NCBI GenBank assembly: GCA_030533445.1
Contig: CM060071.1
Location: 4,694,520 to 4,758,519, forward strand
DNA: 64,000 nt
Direction: 5' to 3'
DNA from: Cyprinodon diabolis
Taxonomy: Eukaryota > Chordata > Actinopteri > Cyprinodontiformes > Cyprinodontidae
Below the pieces are notes generated by a model. That model was not told the DNA's origin. It worked only from the letters and a program-made list of their open reading frames with translations, and searched no databases. Position numbers and translations under genes: made by a program. Positions 54,639 to 64,000 of the stretch are shown piece by piece. How positions within the stretch are numbered: the first letter of the stretch is position 1; every line of letters starts with the position of its first letter.

Positions 54639-57487
54639 CGACCGCCTCTTGGCGGTCCAGAAGACGTTGATGGGAGGGATCGCTCGTACCCCTCGATGAG
54701 GGATGGGTCGAGGATGTAGGAACCAGGAACCCACTGACGATCCTCCGGACCGTAGCCCTCCCAGTCGACGAGGAACTGCCAGCCACAACCTCGCCGACGG
54801 GAGTCCACCGTCCGGCGGACGGTGAAAGCCGGATGTCCATCGACTTCCAGGGCGGGTGGAGGGGAGTCGGACAGAGGGCACAAAGGGCTGGAGATCACGG
54901 GCTTGATCTGAGAGACGTGGAATGTGGGATGAATTCGAAGAGTCGGAGGCAGTTGTAGTCGTACGGCAGACTGGTTTATGACCTGGGAAATCCTGTAGGG
55001 GCCAATGAATCTGGGAGAGAGTTTACGGGACATCCCCTTGAGGGGAATGTCCCGAGTGGAAAGCCATACCTCCTGACCGACGGAGTAAACTGGTGCAGGG
55101 CGTCTTCTTGAGTCAGCGAAACGTTTAGTGGTCTCCATGGAACGGTTGAGGGTGGCTATGGTGTCTCTCCAGATGCGATGACTGCGGCGGATGTGGTGGT
55201 TGACTGATTTGACCGAAATCTCTCTCTCGTCTGCGGGAAAAAGTGGAGGTTGATAACCAAGACTGACCTGGAAAGGAGACTGGCCGGTGGAAGCTGACTT
55301 TAAAGAGTTGTGAGCATATTCGATCCATGGAAGGTGTTGGCTCCAATCGGAGGGATTACTAGAGGTCAGACAACGAAGGGAAGATTCGAGCTGTTGATTC
55401 ATTCTCTCGGTTTGGCCGTTGGACTGTGGGTGATAACCTGAGGTGAGTGAAGATTTGCAGTTGAGGGCTGAACAAAATGCCTTCCAAACCTGAGAGATGA
55501 ATTGTGGACCACGATCGGAAAGAATCTCCTGAGGGATGCCATGTAGAAGGAAAACGTGTTTAATAAGGAGCTGGGCGGTCTGAAAAGCCGTAGGAAGCTT
55601 CCTGAGGGGTACAACATGGCAGGACTTGGAAAATCGGTCAACAAGTGGGAGAATTGTGGACATACCTCGAGAAATGGGAAGACCAGTAACAAAGTCGATT
55701 GCGATGTGAGACCAGGGACGAGAAGGAATAGGAAGTGGATGCAACAGGCCAGAGGGAGGTTGATGTGTGGACTTGTTTCTGGCGCAGGAAGAACAGGCCA
55801 GCACATACTCCTTAACATCTCTGTGTAGAGTGGGCCACCAGAAACGTCTTGAAATGAGGTTGATGGTTCTACTCACCCCCGGGTGAGCAGCAAATTTGGC
55901 ATTGTGCATCCACTGAATTAGGCGAGACCTGACAGAAGAAGGTACATAAGTCTTGTTTGGGGGACCGTTACCTGGATCTGGTTCTGAAGCGAGGGCAGAG
56001 TTTATTAGATCGGTGATCTCCCAGGTAACCACCCCAACAGTGCAGGAAGCGGGTAGAACAGGCTCAGGAGTCTCAGATTGATCAGTGGAATAAAGACGAG
56101 AGAGAGAATCGGGTTTGATGTTCTTGGATCCGGGTCTGTAAGAGATGATGAGATTGAATCGTGAAAAAAATAGTGACCACCTTGACTGTCGAGGATTGGC
56201 CTGTTTGGCGGACTGGATATGGGCAAGGTTCTTATGATCTGTCCAAACAAGAACCGGGTGTTCTGTTCCCTCAAGCCAGTGCCTCCATTCCTCTAATGCC
56301 AATTTGATGGCCAGTAATTCACGGTCACCAACGTCGTAGTTTTGCTCAGCAGAGGAGAGTCTACGGGAGAAAAAAGCACATGGGTGAACTCTTTGGTCTG
56401 AATCGAGTCTCTGAGATAAGACAGCACCAACTCCTGAGTCGGAAGCGTCGACTTCGAGGATAAATTGTTTCGATGAATCAGGCTGGATTAACACTGGAGC
56501 TCTGGAAAACAACATCTTTAATTTGTCAAAAGCAGTTTGAGCCTCGGGAGACCATTGGAAGGTTTTCTTGACTGATGTAAGAGAGGTTAGAGGTAGAGCT
56601 GTCTGACTATAATTCCTGATGAATCGTCGATAAAAATTAGCAAAACCCAGGAATCTCTGCAGCTGTTTGCGATTTTCGGGAACCGGCCACTCCAAGACTG
56701 CCTTTATCTTATCCTCAGATGGCTTAACCTGTCCGCCCTCGAGCACAAACCCCAAAAAGGTGACTGAAGGTTGGTGAAACTCGCATTTTTCGGCTTTGAC
56801 GAAAAGTTTATTCTCAAGGAGTCTTTGTAAGACCAGGCGGACATGTTTCTTGTGTTCTGTGAGGTCTTTGGAGTAAATGAGTATGTCATCAATGTAGACA
56901 AAAACAAACACGTTCAAAAAATCTCTGAGAACGTCGTTGACTAGGGCTTGAAAACACGCAGGAGCGTTTGTTAGACCAAAAGGCATGACTAAATACTCGA
57001 ATTGACCCAGAGGGGTCTTAAAGGCAGTCTTCCATTCATCGCCATCTCTGATTCTGGTTAGGTGATAGGCGTTCCTTAAGTCGAGCTTAGTAAAGACAGT
57101 GGCCCCCTGAACTGGTTCGAAGGCAGAAGCGAGTAGAGGAAGTGGGTACTTATTCTTAACAGTAATTTGGTTCAAACCTCTGTAGTCAATACATGGTCTG
57201 AGAGATCCATCCTTCTTACCCACAAAAAAGAAACCTGCTCCTAAAGGAGATGAAGAGGGGTGGATTATTCCAGCAGCTAGTGACTCATTTATGTATTTCT
57301 CCATTGTCTCCCATTCGGGTTTGGAGATATTATAAAGTCTACTGCCGGGTAGAGGAGCTCCTGGTAAAAGCTCGATAGCACAGTCGTATGGTCTGTGAGG
57401 TGGAAGGGACGTAGCACTGACCTTACTGAAGACAGGGGCTAGATCATGGTACTCAGGAGGAACAGAAGTAAGGTCAGGAGAGTCCAT
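54635..57487 (-). CDS. pol: element B pol: RT, RNase H, integrase, chromodomain (950 codons open)
   Basis: Copies element RNA to DNA and integrates it. RT spans about 60-240, with [10 protein letters not shown] at 132-141 and YIDD at 198-201. RNase H carries D347 (EVDASD), E390 (DRELLAI), D417 (WTDHKN) and D460 (KPDSLS). The integrase zinc finger includes [11 protein letters not shown] (565-575). The integrase triad fits D598 (AIDFVTG), D658 (LSDRGPQF) and E694 (GQTERMNQ). GPY is at 829-831, and a chromodomain at about 886-936 ([19 protein letters not shown]) probably targets chromatin. All catalytic residues are present. The apparent Met start lies just after a frameshift, so the frame originally continued from the protease. 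Confidence 0.93.
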   Translation of the reverse strand: MDSPDLTSVPPEYHDLAPVFSKVSATSLPPHRPYDCAIELLPGAPLPGSRLYNISKPEWETMEKYINESLAAGIIHPSSSPLGAGFFFVGKKDGSLRPCIDYRGLNQITVKNKYPLPLLASAFEPVQGATVFTKLDLRNAYHLTRIRDGDEWKTAFKTPLGQFEYLVMPFGLTNAPACFQALVNDVLRDFLNVFVFVYIDDILIYSKDLTEHKKHVRLVLQRLLENKLFVKAEKCEFHQPSVTFLGFVLEGGQVKPSEDKIKAVLEWPVPENRKQLQRFLGFANFYRRFIRNYSQTALPLTSLTSVKKTFQWSPEAQTAFDKLKMLFSRAPVLIQPDSSKQFILEVDASDSGVGAVLSQRLDSDQRVHPCAFFSRRLSSAEQNYDVGDRELLAIKLALEEWRHWLEGTEHPVLVWTDHKNLAHIQSAKQANPRQSRWSLFFSRFNLIISYRPGSKNIKPDSLSRLYSTDQSETPEPVLPASCTVGVVTWEITDLINSALASEPDPGNGPPNKTYVPSSVRSRLIQWMHNAKFAAHPGVSRTINLISRRFWWPTLHRDVKEYVLACSSCARNKSTHQPPSGLLHPLPIPSRPWSHIAIDFVTGLPISRGMSTILPLVDRFSKSCHVVPLRKLPTAFQTAQLLIKHVFLLHGIPQEILSDRGPQFISQVWKAFCSALNCKSSLTSGYHPQSNGQTERMNQQLESSLRCLTSSNPSDWSQHLPWIEYAHNSLKSASTGQSPFQVSLGYQPPLFPADEREISVKSVNHHIRRSHRIWRDTIATLNRSMETTKRFADSRRRPAPVYSVGQEVWLSTRDIPLKGMSRKLSPRFIGPYRISQVINQSAVRLQLPPTLRIHPTFHVSQIKPVISSPLCPLSDSPPPALEVDGHPAFTVRRTVDSRRRGCGWQFLVDWEGYGPEDRQWVPGSYILDPSLIEGYERSLPSTSSGPPRGGR

Positions 57488-57952
57488 CTCCCCCCCCCCC
57501 CCCTCTAGGGGATCTTACAGCGGGGGCCGCTGAACGAAGGCACGTCTCATGGCATGAGGTCGACCAAGACTCAATATGACGATCGGTCCAGTTTATGTGG
57601 GGGTTATGTTGTTCCAGCCACTCAAATCCCAAAACCAACGGAGAACATGCAGAGGGAAAAACAAAGAAAGATATGGTTTCTCGATGGTTACCTGAAACTG
57701 ACAGTTCGAGGGGTTGTGTCTGGTGAGTCACTTGGTGAAGCTTCTTTCCATCAATCGCAGAGACACAGAGAGGCCGGGTTAGAGGAACAGTTTCAATCTG
57801 TAGTTGTTCAACTAAATTGGAGTCAATCAGGTTCCTTTCACAGCCTGAATCAATGAATGCAGATAAAGTGAGGTTTTGGTCAGCAAAAATCAGCGTGGCT
57901 GGAAGTAATAGGCGAGGAGATTTTTTAGAAATAACATGGCCCGTCAGACTCC
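57474..57952 (-). pseudogene. pol: element B protease segment of pol
   Basis: Follows gag in the -1 frame. It carries the retropepsin motif [13 protein letters not shown] near 57860-57820 and then [20 protein letters not shown]. It loses frame at the 14-C run (57490-57503). Element A has CCCCCCTACC at that place and stays open, so B lost or changed two bases there, or the tract length was misassembled. Confidence 0.85.
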
Positions 57953-57971
57953 TCAGATCCTCTGACGGGCC
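57938..57971 (-). promoter_or_regulatory. gag/pol junction hairpin, element B
   Basis: The same 34 nt as in element A: 11-bp stem GGCCCGTCAGA/TCTGACGGGCC and a 12-nt loop holding the gag stop (57953-57955). The pol frame has an in-frame TAA a few codons upstream, so any -1 shift must occur within about 30 nt of this hairpin. Confidence 0.65.
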
Positions 57972-59018
57972 CCGGCTTTTGATTTAGCTGGGCATGAGGC
58001 AATGAAATGGCCACTCTCACCACAGTAGATGCACAGCTTGCTCCTGAAACGCCTTAACCTTTCCTCTGGAGTTAGCCTCGTATGTCCAACCTGCATGGGT
58101 TCGGCCTCCACTTCAACCGCAAGAGAGGCCTGAACTGGCAACGGGAGAGATTGGATCTTAGTTCTTGGCTTAGAAAAAGGTTCTGTGGAAGAGGAGAAGG
58201 CAGGTGCAATGTTAGAGGAAGAAACAGAACTTAAAGGACCATGATTCCTTGGTTTAGAGCTATTTCTGGCTCGAATCCTATTATCCAGCCTGATTGTCAG
58301 GCGAATTAATTCCTCAAGAGTGGCGGGTTCGTCAAGGGTAGCAAGCTCATCCTTTATGTTTTCATTGAGAGCCTCAAAAAATGCTGTCTTAAGAGCACAT
58401 TGGTTCCAACCGGAAGCTGCGGCTTTAACCCGGAAGTTAATGGAGAATTCAGCTACAGAAGAATTTCCTTGTCTTAGTTTCAAAAGAGCAAAAGAGAGAA
58501 TCAACAGTTTGATCAGTTTCCTGGTTGAAGACTTGTGAAAACTCAGAGATAAAGTCGGAGTACTGGCAGCTAAGGCTTTCGTCGGAAGAAAACCTGGCCT
58601 GTGCCCATTCCAGGGCTCTTCCGGTCAATTGAGACAAAATAAATGATATCTTCTTATAATCGGTGGGAAAACTGCCAGGGGAATTTTTGAAGATTAATCG
58701 ACATGGAAATAAAAATCCTTTACAGTCACTAATGTTACCTGAAAACTTTTCAGGGAGGCTTGGTCGGAATTCTGACGATGACGTCACCGCTGGTGACCTC
58801 GGAGGAGGGACTGGACCCGGAAATGGTTGTGCTAGCGGCGTGGCGTTAGCGCTGTTCAATCTATTAGCGAAGCATTGAATTACTTGGTTTTGCAACTCAA
58901 TGTGGGTGTTTAACTCACTGAGAGCCTGAACATGTCCATGGATTTGAGCCTCCCGCTCCTCCAATAGACGACGGAGGTGGTCTGCTGGGCCTTGTGTTTG
59001 GCCGCAGTGTTCTGTCAT
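57953..59018 (-). pseudogene. gag: element B gag with one frameshift
   Basis: The capsid protein precursor starts at ATG 59018-59016, in the last six bases of the 5' LTR. It reads MTEHCGQTQGPADHLRRLLE, then a coiled coil and the capsid segments [39 protein letters not shown] and [20 protein letters not shown]. The knuckle is [15 protein letters not shown] one-base excess in a CTCTCTTTT run near 58490 breaks the frame between QTVDS and ALLKLRQG. Otherwise the protein is complete at about 350 residues, ending RQRI. Confidence 0.9.
59001..59011 (-). promoter_or_regulatory. element B self-priming site
   Basis: AACACTGCGGC in element sense, one nucleotide after the LTR. It is the exact complement of the LTR block at 59473-59483, the predicted 5' end of the RNA. 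Confidence 0.8.
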
Positions 59019-59626
59019 GATTGGTTCAGGAAGACCCAATATGCAGAACACCACGGAGACGGAAACTGGAGTAAAAGTTAACAATGTTTATTGAACAATG
59101 GAACAATGAAAGAGTCAGGTACTGGTTCACTTCTGGGGATCTGGTTCACAGGTAACTGGAAAGGAGACAGTTCAGTTAGCCACGTAGCTGGAGAATGTGG
59201 AAATGTTATCTTCAGAGATCTACCTTGAAGAATCCGGGTTTGGCTTTGAGAGAGGCACTGTTGGTTCCAGAGACTGTTTGATTCAGCAGAGTTCAGTTTC
59301 AGCTTCAGCGTCTTGCATCTAACGATAGGACAGACCTTGGTTTTCCAGCTCTTAGTCCAGAGCAGCATGGGAAAATCCAGAGAAGGTTCTTCAGGTTTGG
59401 CTCTGAGGGCAGGCTCGACAGGTTAAGCTCATCCAGAGCTTACAGGACAAAAACAGGTTTCCAAACTGGATAAACACTGCGGCGTTGATGCGAGGTCTGA
59501 GGGCTGCTTATATGGTGGAGGATCCTCCTGATGATGAGATGGGTTTCAGGTGTGTCGAAGGCTCAGCTCAGGAGGATCCACAGTGAACTCTGCTGGAGAC
59601 AGGTGGTACAGCTCCAGATCCCAACA
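59013..59626 (-). repeat. element B 5' LTR
   Basis: 614 bp. Promoter CATATAA from 59514 to 59508, with its first base 31 nt upstream of the predicted start at 59483. The gag ATG lies in the last six bases. Confidence 0.95.
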
Positions 59627-59631
59627 CTGGG

Positions 59632-60082
59632 GGCCCCATAAAACTCTGTTTACATGTATGGTTAATACAACTATTCCTTATTTGTGCACATTAATTATGT
59701 TATTGATAAAAAATCCTTTGGCTAAAATGCCATCAGAACTCTGATAATATTACTGTAAGTGTGTCTCAGGACTCATGCGCGCCTTGTCATGAGAGAGGGG
59801 AGGATGAGATTGGCTGTTACGGCTGTTAACGTACAGCACACACAGAGAGATGGAGAGTGAGGAGGGCTAACCCCCCCCCCCCCCCGGAAAGATACAAACA
59901 CACAGCAGCAAACCATTTGAAAACAAACTATGCGTAGAGAAATGTTCCCAACTTAGCGCTTTAGTCGCTATATTTAGCGACTTTTCAGACCCTTCTAGCA
60001 CTTTGATTTCTTAAAAGCGACTTTTTTCTGCTACTGGAGACAACATCTAAAACAGCGACCTCTGCTCTCCAGAGCGAGTAGA
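59632..60082. other. hAT interior, noncoding
   Basis: The right-hand body of the deleted hAT. 59768-59870 is an inverted match to 62735-62885 (GCCTTGTCATGAGAGAGGGG, CAGCACACACAGAGAGATGG). A poly-C run lies at about 59871-59885. The words TTTAGTCGC/GCGACTTTT recur at 59960-60020. Confidence 0.55.
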
Positions 60083-60313
60083 TTGGTAACCCCGCCTCCT
60101 GCTCTTCTCTATCTTGTCTGCTGTCATGATTCCTGCAGCTATTATTTCATCCAAATGAAAAATGGAGAACAGATAAGCAGATCATGGCTTGTCTACAGTG
60201 AAAAGAAGGACTGGGTTATTTACTTTGGCCTTTTTGGAAACACAGGAAGGAGCAATCAGCTAAGTGAGCTTAGTGCTTGGAAAAAATCTTTCATTCCTTT
60301 AGAGACAGCATGA
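60083..60313 (+). pseudogene. degenerate TTF zinc-finger crumb of hAT transposase
   Basis: Seventy-six codons contain ISRSWLVYSEKKDWVIYFGL and LSELSAWKKSF. These line up with REWLMYSPSTGNVYCFACKLF and GYCDWKHSERF of the intact hAT transposase. Its zinc cysteines are replaced (YFGL for CFACKL), so the finger is dead. The rest of the transposase is absent. Confidence 0.6.
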
Positions 60314-60514
60314 AAAGTCAGCTGAGTACAAAACATAGAGAGGAAAACAAGAAGAAAAGGGACAAAACCTAGAACAAACAATGGATGTCTATTCTATTAA
60401 CATTTCTCTATCTTTATAATAGGTCTGCTTTATGGGTTGTCTTCTCAGTTCAGAGGGTCCCTGCCTGTCTTTGCGTATGGCCTCAAATTTCCTAAACCCG
60501 CCCCTGGATATCAT

Positions 60515-61751
60515 ATTAATCTTTAACTGACAGACAAACAAATAAGTATGACCTATAAGAGCCGAAGCAAATGAAGCAGATTTTAAAAGGAGTTGATTGG
60601 GAATCAAATCCCTGCTGATGGTTGGTCAGTAACCTTTTAGATATCTGGTCATCCAACATCCCTTTTCTCCTGGCAGTAAACTAAAGCTGTGATTCTGAAA
60701 GAGCCCGTGGGAGTTTTCTGGCTGTGGAGCCCATGGCCGCTGTGGGGGAAGGGAGGGCGCTGGCTGATTGAACATGGGGCTTGTAAAACTCGACCGGGAC
60801 AGATGCGGTCTCGCTGCGTTTCACAGAGGCTGATGTTAACTGCGTCAGACGAGGTGGAGGGTCCGGGGTCGGCTTGTTTATCCTGGACCCGGAGGTGATA
60901 GGGGGGCCTTAAAATACAGCGGGAGATGAGTCTGGATGATCCAAGATCTGACTGCAGCTGGGTGGGCTTTACGCTACTCAAGAGAGTTGCACTGCATAGA
61001 TTTAGCTGCATTTTCTCGTACTGGAAATGCTAATAACCGCCCACCTGAGAGAGTAAATATTGACTTTGCAAACTGCTTCAACGATGCGTTTCTCTAAGCC
61101 CTTTCACAGAGGATGTAATGCTCACATGCACAATCAAACACATCATTTACTGAACCTTTGTATCGCTTGAGAGCATGTAACCTTTTTATTTACCCATCTC
61201 ACCGAAGCACTGGTTTATACATGAAGCCAAACTACCCATAGAAAAGTCTGATGATTTAAAGCTTTACTGCCTGTTAGCTAATTGAAGCTAATAAAGTTTT
61301 ATATGTTTTTTTCTAAAATAAAACAACAGACTTCAGTCTCATTTTCTCACACATTCAGCACCCTACATAATTAATCTACACACTCCTATGAATCTAAATC
61401 CAAAGTCATCAAATCCTGAGAGATGGTGATATAATGGCTTCATAGGTATATTAGAGGCTTCCTCAAAACATGCTGATCGCCTCGAGGCACAGAAAATCTA
61501 AAGAAACGAGCCAAGATATCAAGGAGGAAGCTGGTTTACAGGGGTTTGCTCCATCCATGGGGGAATTTACACCCCAAGATGCAACATTCATCTTTTCAAA
61601 CAACTATCTCCAACACCAAAAACTGACTGTAGTTGGGGACAAAAAACTGTCCTAAATCGGGCAGTAGGTTAAAGCTTGGGCACAAATGGGTTTTCCAAAT
61701 GGGCCCGACCTGAAGCCCCCGTATCAGTCAAAAGTGGCTTAATATTTAATT
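60515..61751. other. no gene recognised
   Basis: Noncoding sequence. A moderately GC-rich patch at 60690-60910 has short open frames on both strands but no domain I know. Confidence 0.4.
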
Positions 61752-62448
61752 CAGTTTTCAATTCAGTTTATTTCTATAGCACCAATTCACAACACATGTC
61801 ATCTCAAGGCACTTTACAATTCACCAGATCATCCAGTCAGATTGATTCAAAGTTTACTATCTAAGGAAAACCAGATGATTGCATCGACTCATTGACTTGA
61901 AGACAATCCCTCACCCTTACGCATGCTTGTAGCAACAGTGGAGAGGAAGAAACAGGAAGACACCTCCAGCAGAACCAGGCTCAGTGTGAGCGGCCATCTG
62001 CTGAGGCCGTCTGGGGTTCAAGGAGACAAAATCAAAGATGCAAAAAGCAACTGTAAAAGGCGGCCCTGTCCAGAAAACACACAGCAAGGCCGAAGAGCTC
62101 CGAGCCAGCTCCCATGTCAGAGGATGAAGGGAGCACATCCAGTTATTCACGGTAAGGGAAACAGGACTACACTAAAAAACAGACCGTTCTCGAACATCTA
62201 CAGTCATCTAGTCACAACCAAACAGGAACAGACCAGATTAATCTACTATGAGAAAAAGCAGAGAGAGCAGAACGTTAGAGATTGAACTAATAGATTCTGA
62301 AGAGTGGGAGAATAGAGATAGAATGAAGTAGAATGATGAAATGGGGATCCCTATGTCCTCCAGCAGTCTAAACCTATAGCAGCATAACTATAGAGATAAC
62401 TCAGGATAACCTGAGCCACTCTACGGACTAAAACTGGTAGTTGGTTCC
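61752..62448 (-). mobile_element. L2/Rex-like LINE 3' end (copy 4)
   Basis: The minus-strand tail is at about 61752-61770, with the same UTR blocks as the other copies. It ends at GGTAGTTGGTTCCACAG, inside the ORF2 tail, where it meets a microsatellite. Confidence 0.75.
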
Positions 62449-62452
62449 ACAG

Positions 62453-62548
<96 letters not shown>

Positions 62549-62609
62549 CATCTATCCATCCATCCATCCATCCATCCATCCATCCATCCATCCATCCATC
62601 CATCCATCA
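62449..62609. repeat. (TATC)n(CATC)n compound microsatellite
   Basis: About 25 TATC units followed by about 14 CATC/CCAT units with a short mixed zone. It sits exactly at the break of the LINE copy. The open frame of alternating Tyr-Leu-Ser-Ile is an artefact. Confidence 0.95.
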
Positions 62610-62629
62610 GGCTAACATTTGATTATTCA

Positions 62630-63041
62630 TGCTCTCCGTAGTTCTCCTGTGCCGCCTGCGCTGTGCGGAGATGCAGGGGAAACCGAATCTGATGGGGAAA
62701 CGACGTAACACCGATATTTCCATGTGGAAAACGTTGTTTTGCTGCTGGAGTCCTCCTCACTCTCCATCTCTATGTGTGTGCTGTATGTTAACACCCGCTG
62801 GCAGAAACACCCACCTACCCAACTGACAGACGGAATCTCACTATACATCAGCCTTTCTCATCCTCCCCTCTCTCATGACAAGGCACACACGAGTCCTATC
62901 ATGAAAAAAAGTTTGTTGTGCGACCTGAGTAACGCGCAGTTACGGGGTGTCTATAATGGTAACTGCGTTTTAGTTACAGTCAAAGTAATTAGTTAGATTA
63001 CCTTGTTACTTACTTTCAACGCCGTTACTCCCATCACTGAA
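62630..63041 (-). mobile_element. hAT-like repeat end
   Basis: It ends with AACGCCGTTACTCCCATCACTG, read in pieces. Reverse complemented this gives CAGTGATGGGAGTAACGGCG, a terminus common in fish hAT elements. Its interior 62735-62885 is an inverted match to 59768-59870. The other terminus was not found. Confidence 0.5.
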
Positions 63042-63148
63042 TAGGAGTATATATGAAAAACAGAGCAAATCAGTAATCAGCTAAATGGGAGCAGGTGAGG
63101 ACCCAAGGATCTAGAAGGGAGCTAGGGGAAGGGGACTGGTAAAGGGGG

Positions 63149-63290
63149 CAGTGGCGTCAAAAGTACACACATTTGTTACTTAAGTAGAAGTATAGATACT
63201 GCAGTTGAAAAACACTCTAGTAAAAGTTGAAGTATCACCTTGACCTCGTTACTCAAGTAAAAGTGAAAAAGTATGAGCTCCAAAAACAAA
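63149..63290. repeat. AAGTA-rich dispersed repeat
   Basis: CAGTGGCGTCAAAAGTAC followed by TTACTTAAGTAGAAGTATAG, CTAGTAAAAGTTGAAGTA and TTACTCAAGTAAAAGT. This pattern is common in teleost genomes and probably a hAT-type terminus. No partner end was found. Confidence 0.45.
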
Positions 63291-64000
63291 TTAAAGTATA
63301 AAGGTTTAAAGAAACCGTTAAATAAAACAGCCAGATGAGACTATATGAATTAAAAGCTAAATTTTTCGACTTTTTCGAAAAATTCTTTGAATTAGGGCCA
63401 AGGATGAGGGAGGTCTTGTTGGTCTCCGTCTCCCGATACGCTCTCGTCTGTGTCCGACCTTTCAGACATTTGAACATCATTTCTGAATCCCACATTGTAG
63501 CATGGCAGAGACAATTCACGTTTGCAGTTTGCAGAACACCTGCTTGCTTCTGATGATTTCCTTTAGCTGACCAATGAGTGATTGTGTTATATGACTAATC
63601 CAATTACACTAGTTTTCACTAGATGTAGATGGAGCCTATGATCTGCATTAGATGGCGCACATGACGTGAAATAATTATTTATAAACATTAAACCACTGCT
63701 GTAATATAATAGATTTTTTAGAATAAAAAGCTAGCAGATGAAATAACAGAAATACAATTATAGAGCATTCAATATTGTAAGAAAGCCCACACTGTTTCTG
63801 AATAAATACATAATTGTATGAGTTAAGTTCTGTTCCATTTATGTCTCTTTTCTTGTAAGTGTGAAATGTCCCATGCTCCTGAATGCACCATGGCTATCTA
63901 ACGTTTGTGAATGCATCACTGGTCTGCGAACGCTGTGCTGTATAGATGCGCGTTTGATTTTCCGCTTAAAACAAACCTTTGCAGTTTCAAAACTCCCGTC
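63291..64000. other. no gene recognised
   Basis: AT-rich noncoding end of the window. No supported element or gene. Confidence 0.4.

Larger units (their letters stand above)
54010..59626 (-). mobile_element. Tf1/sushi-type chromovirus, element B, young
   Basis: The LTRs, 54010-54623 and 59013-59626, are both 614 bp, and I found no difference between them. The target duplication CTGGG is perfect at 54005-54009 and 59627-59631. On the minus strand are gag, protease, RT, RNase H, integrase and chromodomain. Only two reading-frame defects were seen, one in gag (about 58490) and one at a 14-C run (57490-57503). This points to a recent insertion. Confidence 0.95.
53949..60506. mobile_element. deleted hAT (TTF type) hosting element B
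   Basis: The target duplication GATATCAT is perfect at 53941-53948 and 60507-60514. The left end is TAGGGGGGGGATTTACC and the right end, reverse complemented, is CAGGGGCGGGTTTAGG. Both are like the CAGGGGCGGATT ends of the intact hAT at 32038. Without element B it is about 0.94 kb and keeps only a damaged zinc-finger crumb, so it is a non-autonomous derivative. Confidence 0.8.

Noticed and set aside
62441..62641. Frame of repeated Tyr-Leu-Ser-Ile and His-Pro-Ser-Ile
   Set aside because: A direct translation of the TATC/CATC microsatellite.

Overview
This window looks like teleost fish genomic DNA made almost entirely of transposable elements. I recognise no host protein-coding gene, rRNA, tRNA gene or CRISPR array. 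The fish assignment rests on the element mix: three chromovirus-type Ty3/gypsy elements of the Tf1/sushi kind, 3' ends of an L2/Rex-like LINE with a TTGAA-type tail, tRNA-derived SINEs, several hAT elements with 8-bp target duplications, Tc1 relics and a PNMA-like gypsy element.

Layout. 1-5040: LINE crumbs, then a decayed + strand gypsy element (gag, protease, RT, RNase H; no integrase or 3' LTR). 5040-12353: LINE and SINE pieces, Tc1 relics, and a mini-element coding for a broken THAP zinc finger. 12354-18110: sushi element A (minus strand), inserted in a Tc1 relic. 20082-22450: two deleted hAT elements. 22451-28947: mostly unassigned, with a SINE and a MITE. 28948-40107: sushi element C (plus strand), split in its integrase by a complete hAT transposon (32038-38086) with an uninterrupted 861-codon transposase. 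42015-43275: tandem repeat, hAT MITE and LINE relic. 43834-51647: an endogenous retrovirus with paired LTRs and a 5-bp target duplication. Its 5' LTR is split by a 2.9-kb GC-rich retroposon. 53949-60506: a deleted hAT of the same type as the intact one, containing sushi element B (54010-59626), the youngest element here. 61752-64000: LINE 3' end, a GATA/CCAT-type microsatellite and hAT-like repeats.

Functional logic. The sushi elements carry gag (CCHC knuckle) and pol (protease, RT, RNase H, integrase, chromodomain). All three have an 11-nt sequence just inside the 5' LTR that is the exact reverse complement of an LTR segment lying exactly 31 nt downstream of the TATA position. This is the layout expected for Tf1-type self-priming. 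A and B also share a perfect hairpin over the gag stop codon. The insertions are nested (A in Tc1, hAT in C, B in hAT, retroposon in the ERV LTR), which gives a relative chronology.

Limits: all homology calls are by eye from motifs. Boundaries are firm only where a target-site duplication is stated.
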